Assembly (NCBI GenBank): GCA_001414345.1
Contig: LLCB01000145.1
Location: 62,001-126,000 of the forward strand
Direction of reading: 5' to 3'
Length of the DNA: 64,000 nucleotides
Origin: Hymenoscyphus infarciens
Taxonomy: Eukaryota > Ascomycota > Leotiomycetes > Helotiales > Helotiaceae
Shown here: positions 33,592 to 45,491 of the stretch, in pieces
Layout of the letters: every line of letters begins with the position of its first letter
Position numbering within the stretch: position 1 is the first letter of the stretch
The notes under the pieces: generated by a model
What the model was told of the DNA's origin: nothing
Databases searched by the model: none
The model's input: only the letters and a program-made list of their open reading frames with translations
Translations under genes and position numbers: made by a program

Positions 33592-34282
33592 TAGGTCTGT
33601 ACAACGAATAAAAGCTAGGAATATATTTAGAATATTTACGATTTTCCACGGATAAAATACCCTTCGAATTATTTAAGAATAAGGAGCGTTTAGGGTGTAA
33701 ATAGCAGTCGTTTATTCATGAATATTCTATATTCTCCACCCTTTTGGTATAGTTTCCCACTTATCTAAATATATATGAAAATCCCTCGAAATTATCCGCT
33801 TTAGTCGCTACGCGGGGCGGTTCTGAGCTAAAAAAGTAGATAAATTATTAAATCAGGTAAAAAGAGTGGAGCCTTTCGACCCTTTCGACGTCGAAACCTT
33901 AGTTCAAAGGTCACGTATATAATGTTTTAGAAAGTGGGGTATTATGTAATACCCTTTAACATAACACCTAGACCCTATTTCACATAATATAAGTAATAAA
34001 GAGTAAGGACGATAGTAATCTATTAATAATAATTAAAAGTAAGTGAATTTATAGTTTAGTTATATTTAAATATATATATATAAAAAGGGAGTAAAATTCA
34101 ACTTATACGAACCCTCTATACTAAGACCTAGGGGGCGGATATTAAGCTTAATAAATAGAAACTATTCGTAATATATTCATTTAAGCTCTTATCGCTCGAA
34201 TAATCGCTCAAATACTATATATTTATTTAATATTTATAATGAATAATTAATATTTTATTCATCTATTCGTTGTACAGACCTA
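33592..34282. mobile_element. TIR element, 691 bp, with perfect 8-bp target duplication
   Basis: The ends TAGGTCTGTACAACGAATA (33592) and its exact reverse complement (ending 34282) form TIRs of about 19 bp. The 8-mer ATGATTAA flanks both ends (33584-33591 and 34283-34290). An 8-bp duplication points to the hAT superfamily, although the TAGG ends are atypical. The interior is AT-rich without a coding frame, so it is non-autonomous and probably RIP-affected. Confidence 0.85.
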
Positions 34283-34290
34283 ATGATTAA

Positions 34291-35800
34291 TAGCTCTAAA
34301 AACCCAAAGATGGCGAGGCCAAAAAGCATGATTGTTAGATGTAGATTCGAATGATGGAAATACTGCAAGCTTACCGGGCTTTCTGAACAAATGAAGGGCA
34401 TAGTTTGCTGAGAGTGAGGAGCTGTGAAATCTTGTGTGCTGTTGTCAACTTTTCTGATTGTTTTGCATCATTGTTTGAAGCCTTGACCTAAGCGACCCAA
34501 AGGACCTAATTGAGCATCATATAACTTTTGAATCATAGCCCCAGAGCCACATGACAGACCTTGAAATTGTTGGTATACGCAAATAAGGAGTTTCAATTCT
34601 AGGTACTTTAACCAAGCAGGCTTGTTGCCCCCACGTTGCCAAGTAAATAGAGCTTTTTGAAAAGTGGCACTTGGTTGCGTTGTGGAGAAGTTATGGGCAG
34701 TAAAGCCAGTGCTGGGAAAAGAGACTTATTTTCAAGAGCCAAAGTACCTAAAGTCCAATGCCAGTGGGGTTAAGAGTCAAATGGTCTTCCAAGTTTTGTC
34801 AGAAAGCAATAAACATCGAGAGAAAGAGTTTGTGATTTTTGTTTCCTTGTTGTGTAAAACACTGGAAATTACAGGAGAAGAAAGGGGGTTCTTTTTAATA
34901 TTCAAAATTCTATGTTTGAACAAGACATTAATTTGAGAAGTTGCTTCATTAGTCTCTGAACGCGCTAGTATAATTCGTCTTAATGCGAAGATGCTCTTCG
35001 TGTTGATCCTGGTGAGACATGTTGTTTTGACGTGATAGTGGTAATTGCTGTCTTGTTATGAAATGGAAGTAATTGTTCATCAGTCTTCAAAGCTAAAGCC
35101 CCCTTATTTGCGAAGCTTCAAATCACCTGAGTATCTAATTTATTACAGAGCAAGAAAAAAGGTCCAAACTGAACGTCCCAATTTGTTGTTGTCTTCTGTC
35201 ACACCAGTTGAAATTTCTTCCTTTCCATGTCTTAGCAATAAACACTTAATCATAAGTCATCCAACATCATCATAATCTAAACAGCTTGTCAATCAAAATG
35301 GCAGCCATATCAAGACTCAATTTTCCTAGCAAATAATGTTTCAATTTACATAGAGCCCTGTGTTTGTACAAGGGAGAAATGTCTTTAAAAACGGGCATTC
35401 CCTTCAGCTCAATCTCCACTCTGCGTGAAGTTTCAACCGCATATAGCGAATGCTCTATAGATTTCCATTGCATTCTGTTTCTTTTCCGCACTCTCCAAGT
35501 AATTCAGAGATTCACCAGAATAAGTGATGTGGGGGTCGTTTTCTTTCAATTTCGGTTAAGGTCCAATTATCTTCTTCCCAAGGATGCAGATAAACCGACT
35601 GGGTCAGCTTCCATGAAAACAAGCGAAGCTTTGCCGGTTTGGTTTGTCTATAAATTGTCAACCATGGTCACCTCAAACTGTTACAAACCACAACCACTAC
35701 GACTACAAACCGACATCCACCACACCCCTACCTCAAATCTACCACAAAGCTACAGAGTTGAGTGAAGTCAATCCACACCAACGATACAGGCACAGCAAAC
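34291..35800. other. Region without a recognised gene
   Basis: Short frames at 34664-34936, 35045-35275 and 35364-35765 have no recognisable content. The last 120 bases before 35801 are rich in C and A (ACCACAACC-type) and resemble the 5' leader of the next gene. Confidence 0.4.
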
Positions 35801-38161
35801 ATGCCGCCCAAAACTGAAAACCGAAAACCCACCAATTCACTGCCTGGCGATGTGCAGACTGAGGAGGAGAAAATTTACAAGCGCTACATAAGCGCAACAA
35901 ACATGCCACCAGTTGACGTTGACCAGACCAAGTACCCTCAACCCACTAATTCACTGAGAGTTGAAGAGAAGAAGGAGTTGGAGTGGATTCGACAAGAGAA
36001 AAAGCAGAGATGGCAAGAGAGATTCGACTGCTCGTACCAAAATTACGAAGAGGAAAAACATAAGTTATGTGCCGATGGCCTCAGGATCCGCGAGGAACTC
36101 TTTCGACAGGATCGCAGTGAGTTTTATTAAAATAACTATCAGGCGAACATAGCTAACCTTTCCCAGGGGAACTAGCGAAACGCAAAGCAAAACCTTCTGC
36201 TGGCGAGCGATTGCTCTCAAGGGTTCAAAGCAGTTCTGGTAGTGGTCGTTTCTTCTTCAGCTCTCCCAAGACCGACAGGATGGGTTATCTTGACTGGAGA
36301 AGACTCAAGTATAATAAAGGCGTTACTACCCCTACTGCCAATCCCCTTTTCGACAGAAATAAATGCAATATCATCTCACAAGGAAAGGGCACAACGGAGG
36401 ACGTTCACTGGGAGCTACCCGCTGATATGGAACGATTGCATCCCAATGACTTCCAGGGATATAGGAGTCCAAAGGAGGATGAGAAATGGGTGTCAAAGAT
36501 AAAAGAGTCGATAGTCGACAGAAACTGGAGATTGGCACCTATATATCAGCATAGGTTCCAGATCTGTGTAAAGGAGCTGAAGGATCAAGGTAAGTTCCCC
36601 ACTTTCTTACAAAACTAGTGGGCTAGAGAACTAAGTTGGTTGACTAGGTCGTGAGGATCTTCTTGAACTGGCACCACGAGACTCTCGGTTTGTTCCTTTT
36701 ATGATCAAAGGAGCCCCGGACGTTTTCACCCACATGGTTCAAGGGATTCAAAAGGAGAGACACGTTGATTTCCAACTCAACTCCCGAAAACCCGATGAGA
36801 ATCCGTTGATTCCAGGTGATGTTACCCACGAGGGTAGTGTCTACATCCTTGACAAGAATGACAATCCCGTCCATGTCATGCCACAGAATTGTGGGAGCTG
36901 GATGGACCTCGGGATCACCTTCCAAGAAGCGCGTGAAAACGAAGTCCTCGCCCAGGCAATTGCCAAAGAGCACGAAGCCCTTGAACACTTTTGGCCGGCC
37001 AAAGAAAATGAGAACACTCAGAATAAAAAGGGTGATAAGCGGTTTCCAAACGGAATTTTTCGACAATTGGAAAAGTCTCATTTCGCGGGTAGCAAATTTG
37101 GCTTTGGAACACGCCATACTCGCTTCGGGTCAGAGAATGGGCATTCTCTGGACCAAAAGAATTTTGTTGGGGGTCCATGGAGCTTGTGTCTTACGAAAAC
37201 CACTGCAGGCAGAGGAAACGACACCACTGAGAACATCCACTGGCTGAGAGCGCTGGCTGTGCGAAAGTATTTAGACGCCATGGTCTATCACCAAGTAATC
37301 CTTGGTTTATTATATCGCGCCGTCGATAGACAACGTTTCCAAGACGACAGAGACTTTGTGGAGGACTTGGTAGCCAGAGAACTTCTCGTTGACCACAGTC
37401 CCTTGATTTGCCACCATTTTCAAGCCCAACAAAGCAACCGCTCTTGCGGGTGCCATAAAGACAACGGAGACCATCCTCACACAATGGTCGGAACAACCCC
37501 TTATGGAGACTATGTAGGCGCACATACAGCTCTCGTCGATATAAATCTTCATGTTAGGACTCGTTTTTATATAGGAGACTATGCTGTCACAAAGGCTACT
37601 CAGACGGGACATTGCGTGACCCCTGTTCTTGCTGGAGAGCGAGCATCTTTGGTGGACACCTCTAAATCGGGGTTAGCAACGGCGAGACATAACCACCGAT
37701 ACCTACCGGAACCGGAGAAGACAGAATTTATGGAGAACTGGGCACGGGAAATTGCTGCAGAGGATGCAAAATGGGCCCGCATTCATGCCCAAGAACTTCA
37801 GTTAGCAATCCCTTTCCTCAAACAACATGGTAAGGACCTTCACACGCTAGAGCATGGTGGCAGCAACAAAGACAAGGGTGATTTCTACAAGATCACCATG
37901 CTCGCTCTTCGAAAAAAGCATGGCACGCAAAGAAAGTATTTAAAGGCTGCGACTCTGAAGAAACAGAAGATAAAGAAGGCGAGGTCAGAGGAGAACCCAA
38001 GCGAATCGGTTGAGGAACTCGAGGCGAAACCTACGGGGCTCTTCTACAAATATGATGACTTTGAGGAGAAGAGGATACCGAAAGATAAGATTCCGTTCAA
38101 GAAATCAGACCAAAAGACAAAGACTTTCGAAGACTTATCACAGAAACTTTGCCCAGTTTGA
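35801..38161 (+). CDS. Putative Fe(II)/2-oxoglutarate-dependent dioxygenase of unknown substrate
   Basis: Model: join(35801..36116, 36167..36589, 36648..38161), 750 residues; introns of 50 and 58 bp, GT-AG, phase consistent. I do not recognise a named family. The charged N-terminal third (about 45-115) looks coiled-coil. The middle has FGFGTRHT. The C-terminal half carries a pattern typical of the double-stranded beta-helix oxygenases: His516-Lys-Asp518 (CGCHKD), then GDYAVTK, then His568 in GHCVTPVLAGERASLV with Arg578 ten residues on. The HxD-to-His spacing of about 50 and the His-to-Arg spacing of 10 match the iron and 2-oxoglutarate ligands of that superfamily. These residues are also kept in the pseudogene paralogue upstream. 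The activity is inferred from this pattern only. A lysine-rich tail could be a nuclear signal. An in-frame ATG at 35762 would add 13 residues. Confidence 0.8.
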
Positions 38162-38705
38162 TCATCTGGAGGAATTCGGCCACCGAAAAAACACAATAAA
38201 TGGTCATTTCATCCTTCACAATTGTTTTCCAACAAAAAGTTATGAGTGGACCAGAAAATTGCTCAAGTACCTGGCTCTCTTGTATCTAACTAGGTAGTAC
38301 CCAATTTGTAAATAATACTCTACTCAACTCTCTTTGCATTGCACTTCTATAATTATGCCATACGAAATTCAAAGAATTAGGAAACAGAAGAAAGCCCAGT
38401 CTTCTAGTTGTGAACCAAAGAGCACCTACAATACCCCGCCAAAACTTGTTCGGCAAAAAAGAAAATGGACAAGCAGAAATAATCCAGAGATAACCAGTCG
38501 CTCGTGGTGTTAGTAGCATGGCCCCAGCTGGTGGGCATCTTTATCAGAAGCCCTTGTCCAGAACTAAACAGTGGTACGTACTTATACTCTGCTGTTGACC
38601 TCCAATATGCAGCTTCAACTTGATTACAGTATTAGGCTAACCTGGGAATTTCAGACATACTAATTCCACCCACAAGCAACTTTTTTCAACCTCACAACAG
38701 CAGAC

Positions 38706-39041
38706 CCAAGAGACATAATCTGGTTCTTGGACGCAATTGAGAATGGGTACGATGGTAGACTCTCCACACTCTTCCGTACTCTGTTCCAAGTCATCGTCGC
38801 TCGAGTAAAGTGGTTTAAGATCACCATTTATGTTTATCTCTTCGGTCGCTAAGTTGGCGCTGGTGTCATTATCGCAACGGCCTTCATCCAGTATGTTCAA
38901 ACGACCCTTCCCTGACCTTCGCTTCTAACCCCAACAGCCTTCTCGGACCTGCCTATGAAGAGATCGGACCGGCGCCATGTTCTTGTATGACTGGCTACTG
39001 GGCTCACTACTCATGGTGTCCCGCAATCATCTTCACGCAAT
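38706..39041 (+). pseudogene. Fragment of a ZIP-family zinc transporter
   Basis: The translation reads NGYDGRLSTLFRTLFQ, then VGAGVIIATAFIH, then after a 47-bp GT-AG intron (38891-38937) LLGPAYEEIGPAPC and HYSWCPAII. This is the order seen in fungal Zrt1-type plasma-membrane zinc transporters: the EYDGR start, TM2 FGSGVIIATAFIH-L, then YSW.PA before TM3. An in-frame TAA at 38850-38852 stands where the family usually has an aromatic residue of the R-Y/F-[FV]-G-[SA]-G run. Nothing downstream restores the remaining membrane segments. The open minus-strand frame over 38637-38900 is a shadow of this fragment. Confidence 0.72.
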
Positions 39042-41520
39042 GTAAGTTCTATTTCTGCTGACTGTTCCCTCATTGCGGCAGACTACCCTGCTTTTCACAA
39101 TTTGTCCTGACATAAGTTGCTCAATCCCCGACGAGACAATGTCGAAAGGGTATTCATATTTCGACAACAAAGTTGGCGGACTTCCGTAGAGATAATTTAA
39201 TTAATCTGTTTTCCAGTAAACTCACTAAAGGAACACTTATTGAAAAATGTGAAAAATGTAGAACAATACTAATTTGTCCAAATTCAATAAATGGACTTTC
39301 TACGCGTTTAGCACCTAATACCATTCAAATTAAAAAGTTAGCTACAAGTATGTAGAATACTATTTTACTTAAAGGTCGAAATTGTATACCTCTACTTTGC
39401 CTTAAATCTGCTAGGGGCATAACTAGTAACATCAAAAAAAAACATTAAGCATAGCGAACTAGATTTATTCAGCCGGAAATGGGTCCTCAGGTCATGTTTC
39501 CTCAGTCCTGGTTCCCACCCACTTTTGACAACCGAATTGGAGCACAAATCCGCTATAAACGAATTGCCACACACGGCCAATATCAGGGGAAGCGCATATA
39601 TGCTTCCGTAACTCCTAGAGTCTGCCATATCCTGGCCCCCAGTCCAGCAATAATCCCACTTTCCTAAGAAAGGAGAAGATGGGTGCGAAAATAACGCCGG
39701 AAAAAGGGGTTTTACAACCTAACAGCATCCGAGAAAAGCATGAAGAAAAGAAACGTCGTAAGAAAGGAGAGGATGGCTGCAATGCAATACTTGATCAAGA
39801 ATCTAGCCGGCAAGGAAGTCGCGAAATATCTCGACAGCATCGAGAGACCATATCTCGTTATCACACGCGCGATTTGTTCTCTAGCTGGGGTGACATCTTT
39901 CAAGACATTCTGGGTTTCGCCAGGCCCTCTTCTCACCTTCTTCAATTACATTTTTGTTTTTGAGAGTCATAACCGAAGAACATGTTATAGCCACCCAGGA
40001 CTAGGTTCTCTGGAAATTATCTATTCAGATCTAAGCAAGCACTCCACCCTCATATACGTCCACGTCGGCCTTCAATACCACTGCAAAAATAACCTGTCGC
40101 AAAGCCCTCCACCCTCACCGGCTGCTGGGGACCCCAACAGATTTCAGTGAGGTCAGCACCAATAAAGTAAAAAGTCTCGATCTTGTCAAGGTTTTTATCG
40201 AATGGGGTTTACGCTGGAAAGATAGATTGAGAGGGCGCCCCCCCTTAAATTTCTCAATGCCACTAGGTTAGAGGAAAATGATTCCGTTCGAGACCAAGAA
40301 AAGAGGTGGGAGACGATACACCTAGCTGGATTAGAGGTTGTCACGGAAAAAGTCGGAGAAATCCTGTACTGGGAAGAAATCTTTGGAACTAGATACCCAT
40401 ACAATGAATCTGGAAAGTCATTTGTTCAACGAGTGTAAAGCGAGTCGTGTCGATTTAAATTCACATCTCGTGAGTAGCAGATAGAGACTTGAACGCATGA
40501 GAATCTTCCAAGTTAATTTCAAAGAAAAAATGAGCTGAATAGGCCCCTACATAATAATCCCCTCGTTTTTTCCCCCGCCTGGTAGAAAGATAGCATCACC
40601 TCCTCGCCTTAGACTTGAGGTACTCTTTGAGAAAGTTGAGATGAGATACTTTGAGTTATTGAAAACATCTCATATCTTCAAGCTTAGTGTGGTTCTTATG
40701 GACTAATATCACCTAGCCAAAAAAGCACCGAATAGATCAACGAAGAATCGACAAGGGGAGAGAAAATCATCGTAGCTTATAAGGCGGACATTAATTGGAA
40801 ACCGCTCGCAACGCGGATTCCAAGGCGATCGTTTCTTGGGCTCGTGAGATAGTGGTGTCGTTGAACCATCCTTGGTTTTTGTTCATAATTTTCCCCTGGT
40901 GAACCTCATACTTGCCATTCCAGAATTGGTCGCGGAGATGATCTATAGGCTTGGTATAGTGAGCTAGTATGCTTTTTTTCACTAATTATAGAAATTATTA
41001 AATCAATCACATTGCTATTTCATGACATTGAAACCATATTATTTAAGTATATCAGAGTACTTAAATCAATCAATTTAATTTCGAATAATTCAAAAGTATA
41101 GAGTAGTAGGTACTTTTCTAAGTTTACGTTTAATTAATAGGAAAATCCCAGATAATGTAGATTACTTGAAGGTTTTCAACAAACTTTAGAGGCTGATTAT
41201 GGTGAGTTTAGAGTATATTTGGATATTTTCGGCTAATTAGAGAAAGGAATGAAAAATAAATTGATGTGGCATAACACGAGAATTTAAGTCAACTGTTTCC
41301 TTGTATCGTGGGCCAATTTGTGTCCGTGAACAATCCTCGGTCTTTCCCGAAATGTATTTCCTACTTGTTAAATCGCTTGCTGAAGCGAGGAAGGGAGGAA
41401 GGAGCGGGGATGGAAGGGACCAAAATTGATGCTCGAAAATGGTGCCAGCAAGTCGACAAGAGGAACAAGGAACCCGATATATCAAATTCAAGATCACAGT
41501 GAGATTTTCTATGCCTAATC
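39042..41520. other. Region without a recognised gene
   Basis: Small frames (39173-39355, 39479-39667, 39679-40150, minus 40195-40404) show no family signature and no spliced continuity that I could establish. The segment 40980-41240 is AT-rich. Nothing further is supported. Confidence 0.4.
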
Positions 41521-43295
41521 TCAAACCCTCCAGATAGCATCACAAACCGTAGCAACCTCCTTCATCTGCTTAACATCATGCACACGCACAATATCCGCAC
41601 CCCCCTTCACACTCGCCGCCACCGTAGCAGCCGTTCCATAAATCCTCTCCTCCGCATTCCTGAATTGCTGTCCCCCAAGTAACTTACCAATAAACTTCTT
41701 ACGACTAGTGCCCACCAACCAAGGCAAGCCCACCAAGCCAGGCCACTCCCTCAATTCGTCCAGCCTCCTCAAAATCTCGAGGGCGTGATTTCCATCTTTG
41801 GCAAATCCGATGCCGGGGTCGAGAATGATGCGCCAACGGTAGATGCCCGCTTCCTCGGCTTCTCGCAACCGCTGCAGGAGTTCGCGGGCGAGGGTGGGGA
41901 TCAGGCCATCGGGGTAGGACATCATCTGCGGGGTTTGCATGGTTGTTGGTGTGCCGCGCATATGCATGAGACAGACTGTTTTTTCTTTATCCAACGAAGC
42001 GAGGGCCGGAAACATGAGGGGGTCCAATTGGCCAGAGGAAATATCGTTTATTATGTTTGCGCCTGCTTTGATGGCTTCTTTTGCGACGGAGGAGCGATAT
42101 GTGTCGACGCTTATTAGACCTTTGAAGCCGGCTGCGTCGCGAAGGAGTTCTATGATGGGGATCACACGCGAGAGTTCTTCGGCGTCGGTTACTTGGAAGG
42201 CGTTGGGTGCTGTGGATTGCCCGCCTATGTCGATTATGTTTGCTCCGCGGGCGGTGACGAATTCCATTCTTTCTTTTAGTTTTATTGGGTTGGTTGCGTA
42301 TGCTGAGATGTCGGCGTTTTTCCCTCCATCGGAAAACGAGTCGGGCGTCATGTTTAGGATTGACATGATTCTGGTACTGCGTGTTGGCTGTAGGGCTCGA
42401 ATGAATTCCTTGCCCTCGTTGTCCAGGGGTGTAACGGTGGTGATGCCAGAAGGTGGAAGAGCATTGAGATGATCCTGGATTGTCTTCCAGGGAGAAGCAG
42501 GATTCAGCGGTTTAGCGGGAATTAGTCTATACCAATGAGCAAGAATCAAAGCATGTAGAAAGGTGACTTACTCAGATAATGGCCGCAAGACGAACTCGCG
42601 CTCTGCAATCAACGGGTGAGGAATCTTTAACCTTGGGTCATCGACAACCTGGTCATCATACATCAAAATATCGAGATCGATATTTCTGGGTCCTTTATCA
42701 ATGGTTTTATTTCTTCCCAAGAAAATCTCTATTTCTTGGAGAGCATCGAGTAGTTCAAGGGGTTCTAATTTTGTCGATATCTATCCCAAGAATATTAATA
42801 TCAGGATAACTGACTTTCAATTTTGCATGGGTGGAAGGGGGGTTGGAACCAGAGACTTACCTCACAAACACCATTAAGAAACTTATCCTGCTCCAAAACA
42901 TACATCGGATCGGTTTCCCACAAACTACTCGTTCTCAAGATTTTGATGCCATATTTTTTCGTTTCCATCTGCCTCAAAGCTCTTTCAATCCAATGAACTC
43001 TGTTGGTGAGATTGCTCCCAAAAGCAATATATGCTGTTTTCGAAGTTTTTACTCGGGATACGACTTCAGGTAGACCGTCAAATGGTTTCAGGGTGTTTAT
43101 GGGATGGGCAGTCCACGATTTCGGTTCAGCCTCTTTTGGAACATGCCGAACATCTCCGGGTGATGAACTTTGATATCGAGAGGGAACTTTCGAAATTTTC
43201 AAATAGGAGATTGAAGGAGGCTGTCTTGGTAAAGTGGCATGATTGAAAGTCAAGGCGTTCACCTTGACTAGTGATCTTCTCACCGAAGTCTTCAT
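41521..43295 (-). CDS. Bifunctional HPPK-dihydropteroate synthase (folate biosynthesis)
   Basis: Model: complement(41521..42526, 42572..42780, 42861..43295), 549 residues; introns of 45 and 80 bp, GT-AG, phase consistent. Residues about 87-213 are 6-hydroxymethyl-7,8-dihydropterin pyrophosphokinase: AYIAFGSNL, KGPRNIDLDILMYD (174-187) and RLKIPHPLIAEREFVLRPL. Residues about 260-549 are dihydropteroate synthase: SILNMTPDSFSDGG (about 270-283), ILDPGIGFAKD and VGTSRKKFIG. Together they pyrophosphorylate the pterin and join it to p-aminobenzoate, the sulfonamide-sensitive step. The first about 45 residues are basic and serine-rich, like a mitochondrial presequence. Yeast FOL1 also carries an N-terminal dihydroneopterin aldolase; none is encoded here, so that activity must come from another gene. 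It is divergent from the nitronate monooxygenase gene. Confidence 0.94.
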
Positions 43296-43923
43296 CGATG
43301 TCGGACTTCAAGGTCGGACTTCAAGGTCGGATTTCAAGGCTCATGATTGTATGAGAGGTGATTTGATTTGATGCCTCGATTCAGGAGCCCAAAATGCTTG
43401 AGTCAGCAACAGCATTAAAAGACCGCCGCCAAGCATCGGATCAACATCGGCCCGCTCCCGAGATCTTGTCCACCTCTATGAAAGCATGTGCTCCTGTTTA
43501 CAGCAGAATAAGCTCCTGCTGTTAAGGAAAGATATAAATTAAGAAGAGCCTAACTTCAAATAATTGAGTTGAATGCAATGAATCATTCCTATCGACCGAT
43601 TTTCTAGTCGTTTAGCCTCGACTCAAAGTTACCTACGTTGTACCTGAGGTGGATAGCAACAACATCAGCTGACGAGTGGAGAAGCCGAGGCAACTTCCCC
43701 AGACTCGCACTCGGCTCCAAGTACGGTTGACAGTGCCCGCTTTAGGTTGTTGCTTTCTTCACCTCGGAATAAATGGCCTCTCACTTCACTTCGCCTCCCC
43801 TTCAATCAACTTCTCTCTGAATCCTTCTCCCTCTCCCTTTTATCGTCACTCCAAACCAACGATATCTTCCCCTATCCAACCCCAACAATCCCTTTTCCAC
43901 GCACCAAAACAGCACCCGTCAAC
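43296..43923. promoter_or_regulatory. Shared divergent promoter region
   Basis: The 628 bp between two head-to-head genes (folate enzyme on minus, nitronate monooxygenase-like on plus). The side next to the plus gene is C/T-rich from about 43740. Three 13-bp repeats abut the folate start. Confidence 0.5.
43300..43338. repeat. Three tandem 13-bp repeats in the folate gene leader
   Basis: GTCGGACTTCAAG occurs twice and GTCGGATTTCAAG once, end to end, starting five bases upstream of the folate gene ATG. They would be transcribed in its 5' leader. Confidence 0.85.
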
Positions 43924-45185
43924 ATGGCTTCACCACGTAAGTTTCACATGCCACTCTGCCAGAAAACACCAGAAATGTAAAGAACTAACAGTCTACAATA
44001 GAGCAACTTCGCACAACGGTCACTGACCTCCTTAAGATCAAGCATCCTATCATCCTCGCGGGAATGAACGTCGCAGCTGGCCCCAAACTGGCAGCAGCTG
44101 TCACAAACGCCGGAGGACTCGGTGTCCTAGGAGGAATTGGATACACACCAGACATGCTACGGGAGCAAATCGCAGAACTAAAGTCTTTCCTCGACGACCA
44201 GAAAGCACCATTTGGTGTTGATCTATTGCTCCCCCAAGTCGGTGGAAGTGCCCGAAAGACCAAGTATGCATCACATGCCGAAATTCCCCCAATTCTGATT
44301 ACTATCCATTCCAAATGCTGACGTGTGACTACCCACAGCTATGATTATACCAAGGGAAAGCTCGATGAGCTAATTACTATTATCATCGACAGCGGTGCCA
44401 GCCTTTTCGTCTCCGCCGTCGGCGTCCCACCTGCGCATGTCGTTGAAAGACTCCATAAAGCCGGTATCCTATATGCAAACATGATCGGACACCCAAAACA
44501 CGTTAAGAAATGTCTCGAACTCGGAGTTGATATTATCTGCGCACAAGGTGGCGAGGGAGGAGGACACACCGGAGATGTCCCAACAACAGTCTTGATCCCA
44601 GCAGTTGTAGAGCTCTGCAAGGGCAAGACAAGTCCCATGACTGGTAAGCCCGTGCAGGTCGTTGCTGCTGGTGGCATCTACAATGGCCAAACTGTTGCCG
44701 CTGCTCTCATGATGGGAGCCAGCGCCGTTTGGGTTGGAACAAGATTTATTTTGACTGAGGAAGCTGGAGCTTCAAAGGCACATCAGGAGGCTGTTAGAAC
44801 GGCCGGCCATGATGATAATGTTAAGACTATCATTTTCACTGGTAGACCTCTGAGAGTGCGAACGAACTCTTATATCGCCAATTGGGAAGAGAACCGCGCT
44901 GCGGAAATCAAGGAGCTTACTGGGAAGGGTATTATTCCGGTAGAACACGACTTTGAGACTTTGGGAGACGATCTTGATGACGAGGTAAGCATATTCCCCG
45001 AGTAGTATCCAAGAGCAAGTAGCTAACATTTTCTGCAGACTATGGATAACGCCAGACCCTTCCTAATGGGAAAAGCAGCAGCAGTCGTCAACGAGAAGAA
45101 GAGCGCCAAGGGTGTTGTTGACGAGTTGGTCGGAGACGCCGTATCTTGGATCCAGAAAGGAGAGAAGCTGATTGCCAAGTTGTAG
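43924..45185 (+). CDS. Nitronate monooxygenase (2-nitropropane dioxygenase) family protein
   Basis: Model: join(43924..43936, 44002..44263, 44339..44984, 45039..45185), 355 residues; introns of 65, 75 and 54 bp, GT-AG, phase consistent. A 13-base first exon encodes MASP plus one base. The protein is an FMN-binding TIM barrel: HPIILAGMNVAAG at the start, AGGLGVLGGIGYTP, AQGGEGGGHTG (phosphate-binding glycine run with the family His), VVAAGGIYNG and GASAVWVGTRF. The family oxidises alkyl nitronates with O2, and FMN-dependent enoyl reductases share the fold, so the substrate is uncertain. No targeting signal is seen. The model covers the whole barrel and ends in KLIAKL. Confidence 0.92.
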
Positions 45186-45491
45186 AAAATGTCAGCATTT
45201 GTGGTAGAGCAAAACGGCGCCGGGGGTTCATTTTTTGATTATGGCATTTATTTTACTTACCCTTAAATTGGATTTTGTAATATAATGAATTTTATATCTT
45301 TATCTGCCATCTTGTGTCTATTTCTTTGTCTCCCTTTTTCTTTCTCTCGATGTTGAGTTGTTCTCGATTTGTGTTGCAACCATACAGTTTCATAATAGTT
45401 ACTAAAATTCATTGCAGAGAATCAGCAGCGTCGATTTGCATCAGTATCTTTCGCATGCCACTAATATGAATATGTATATCATTCTCCAGAG
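45186..45491. other. Convergent intergenic region
   Basis: The 3' ends of the nitronate monooxygenase gene (plus) and of the next gene (minus) face each other. T-rich sequence with TATAATGAA-type motifs near 45280 may serve polyadenylation. Confidence 0.4.

Noticed and set aside
38637..38900. Minus-strand 87-codon frame
   Set aside because: It is antisense to the ZIP transporter fragment, whose plus-strand translation has clear family motifs.
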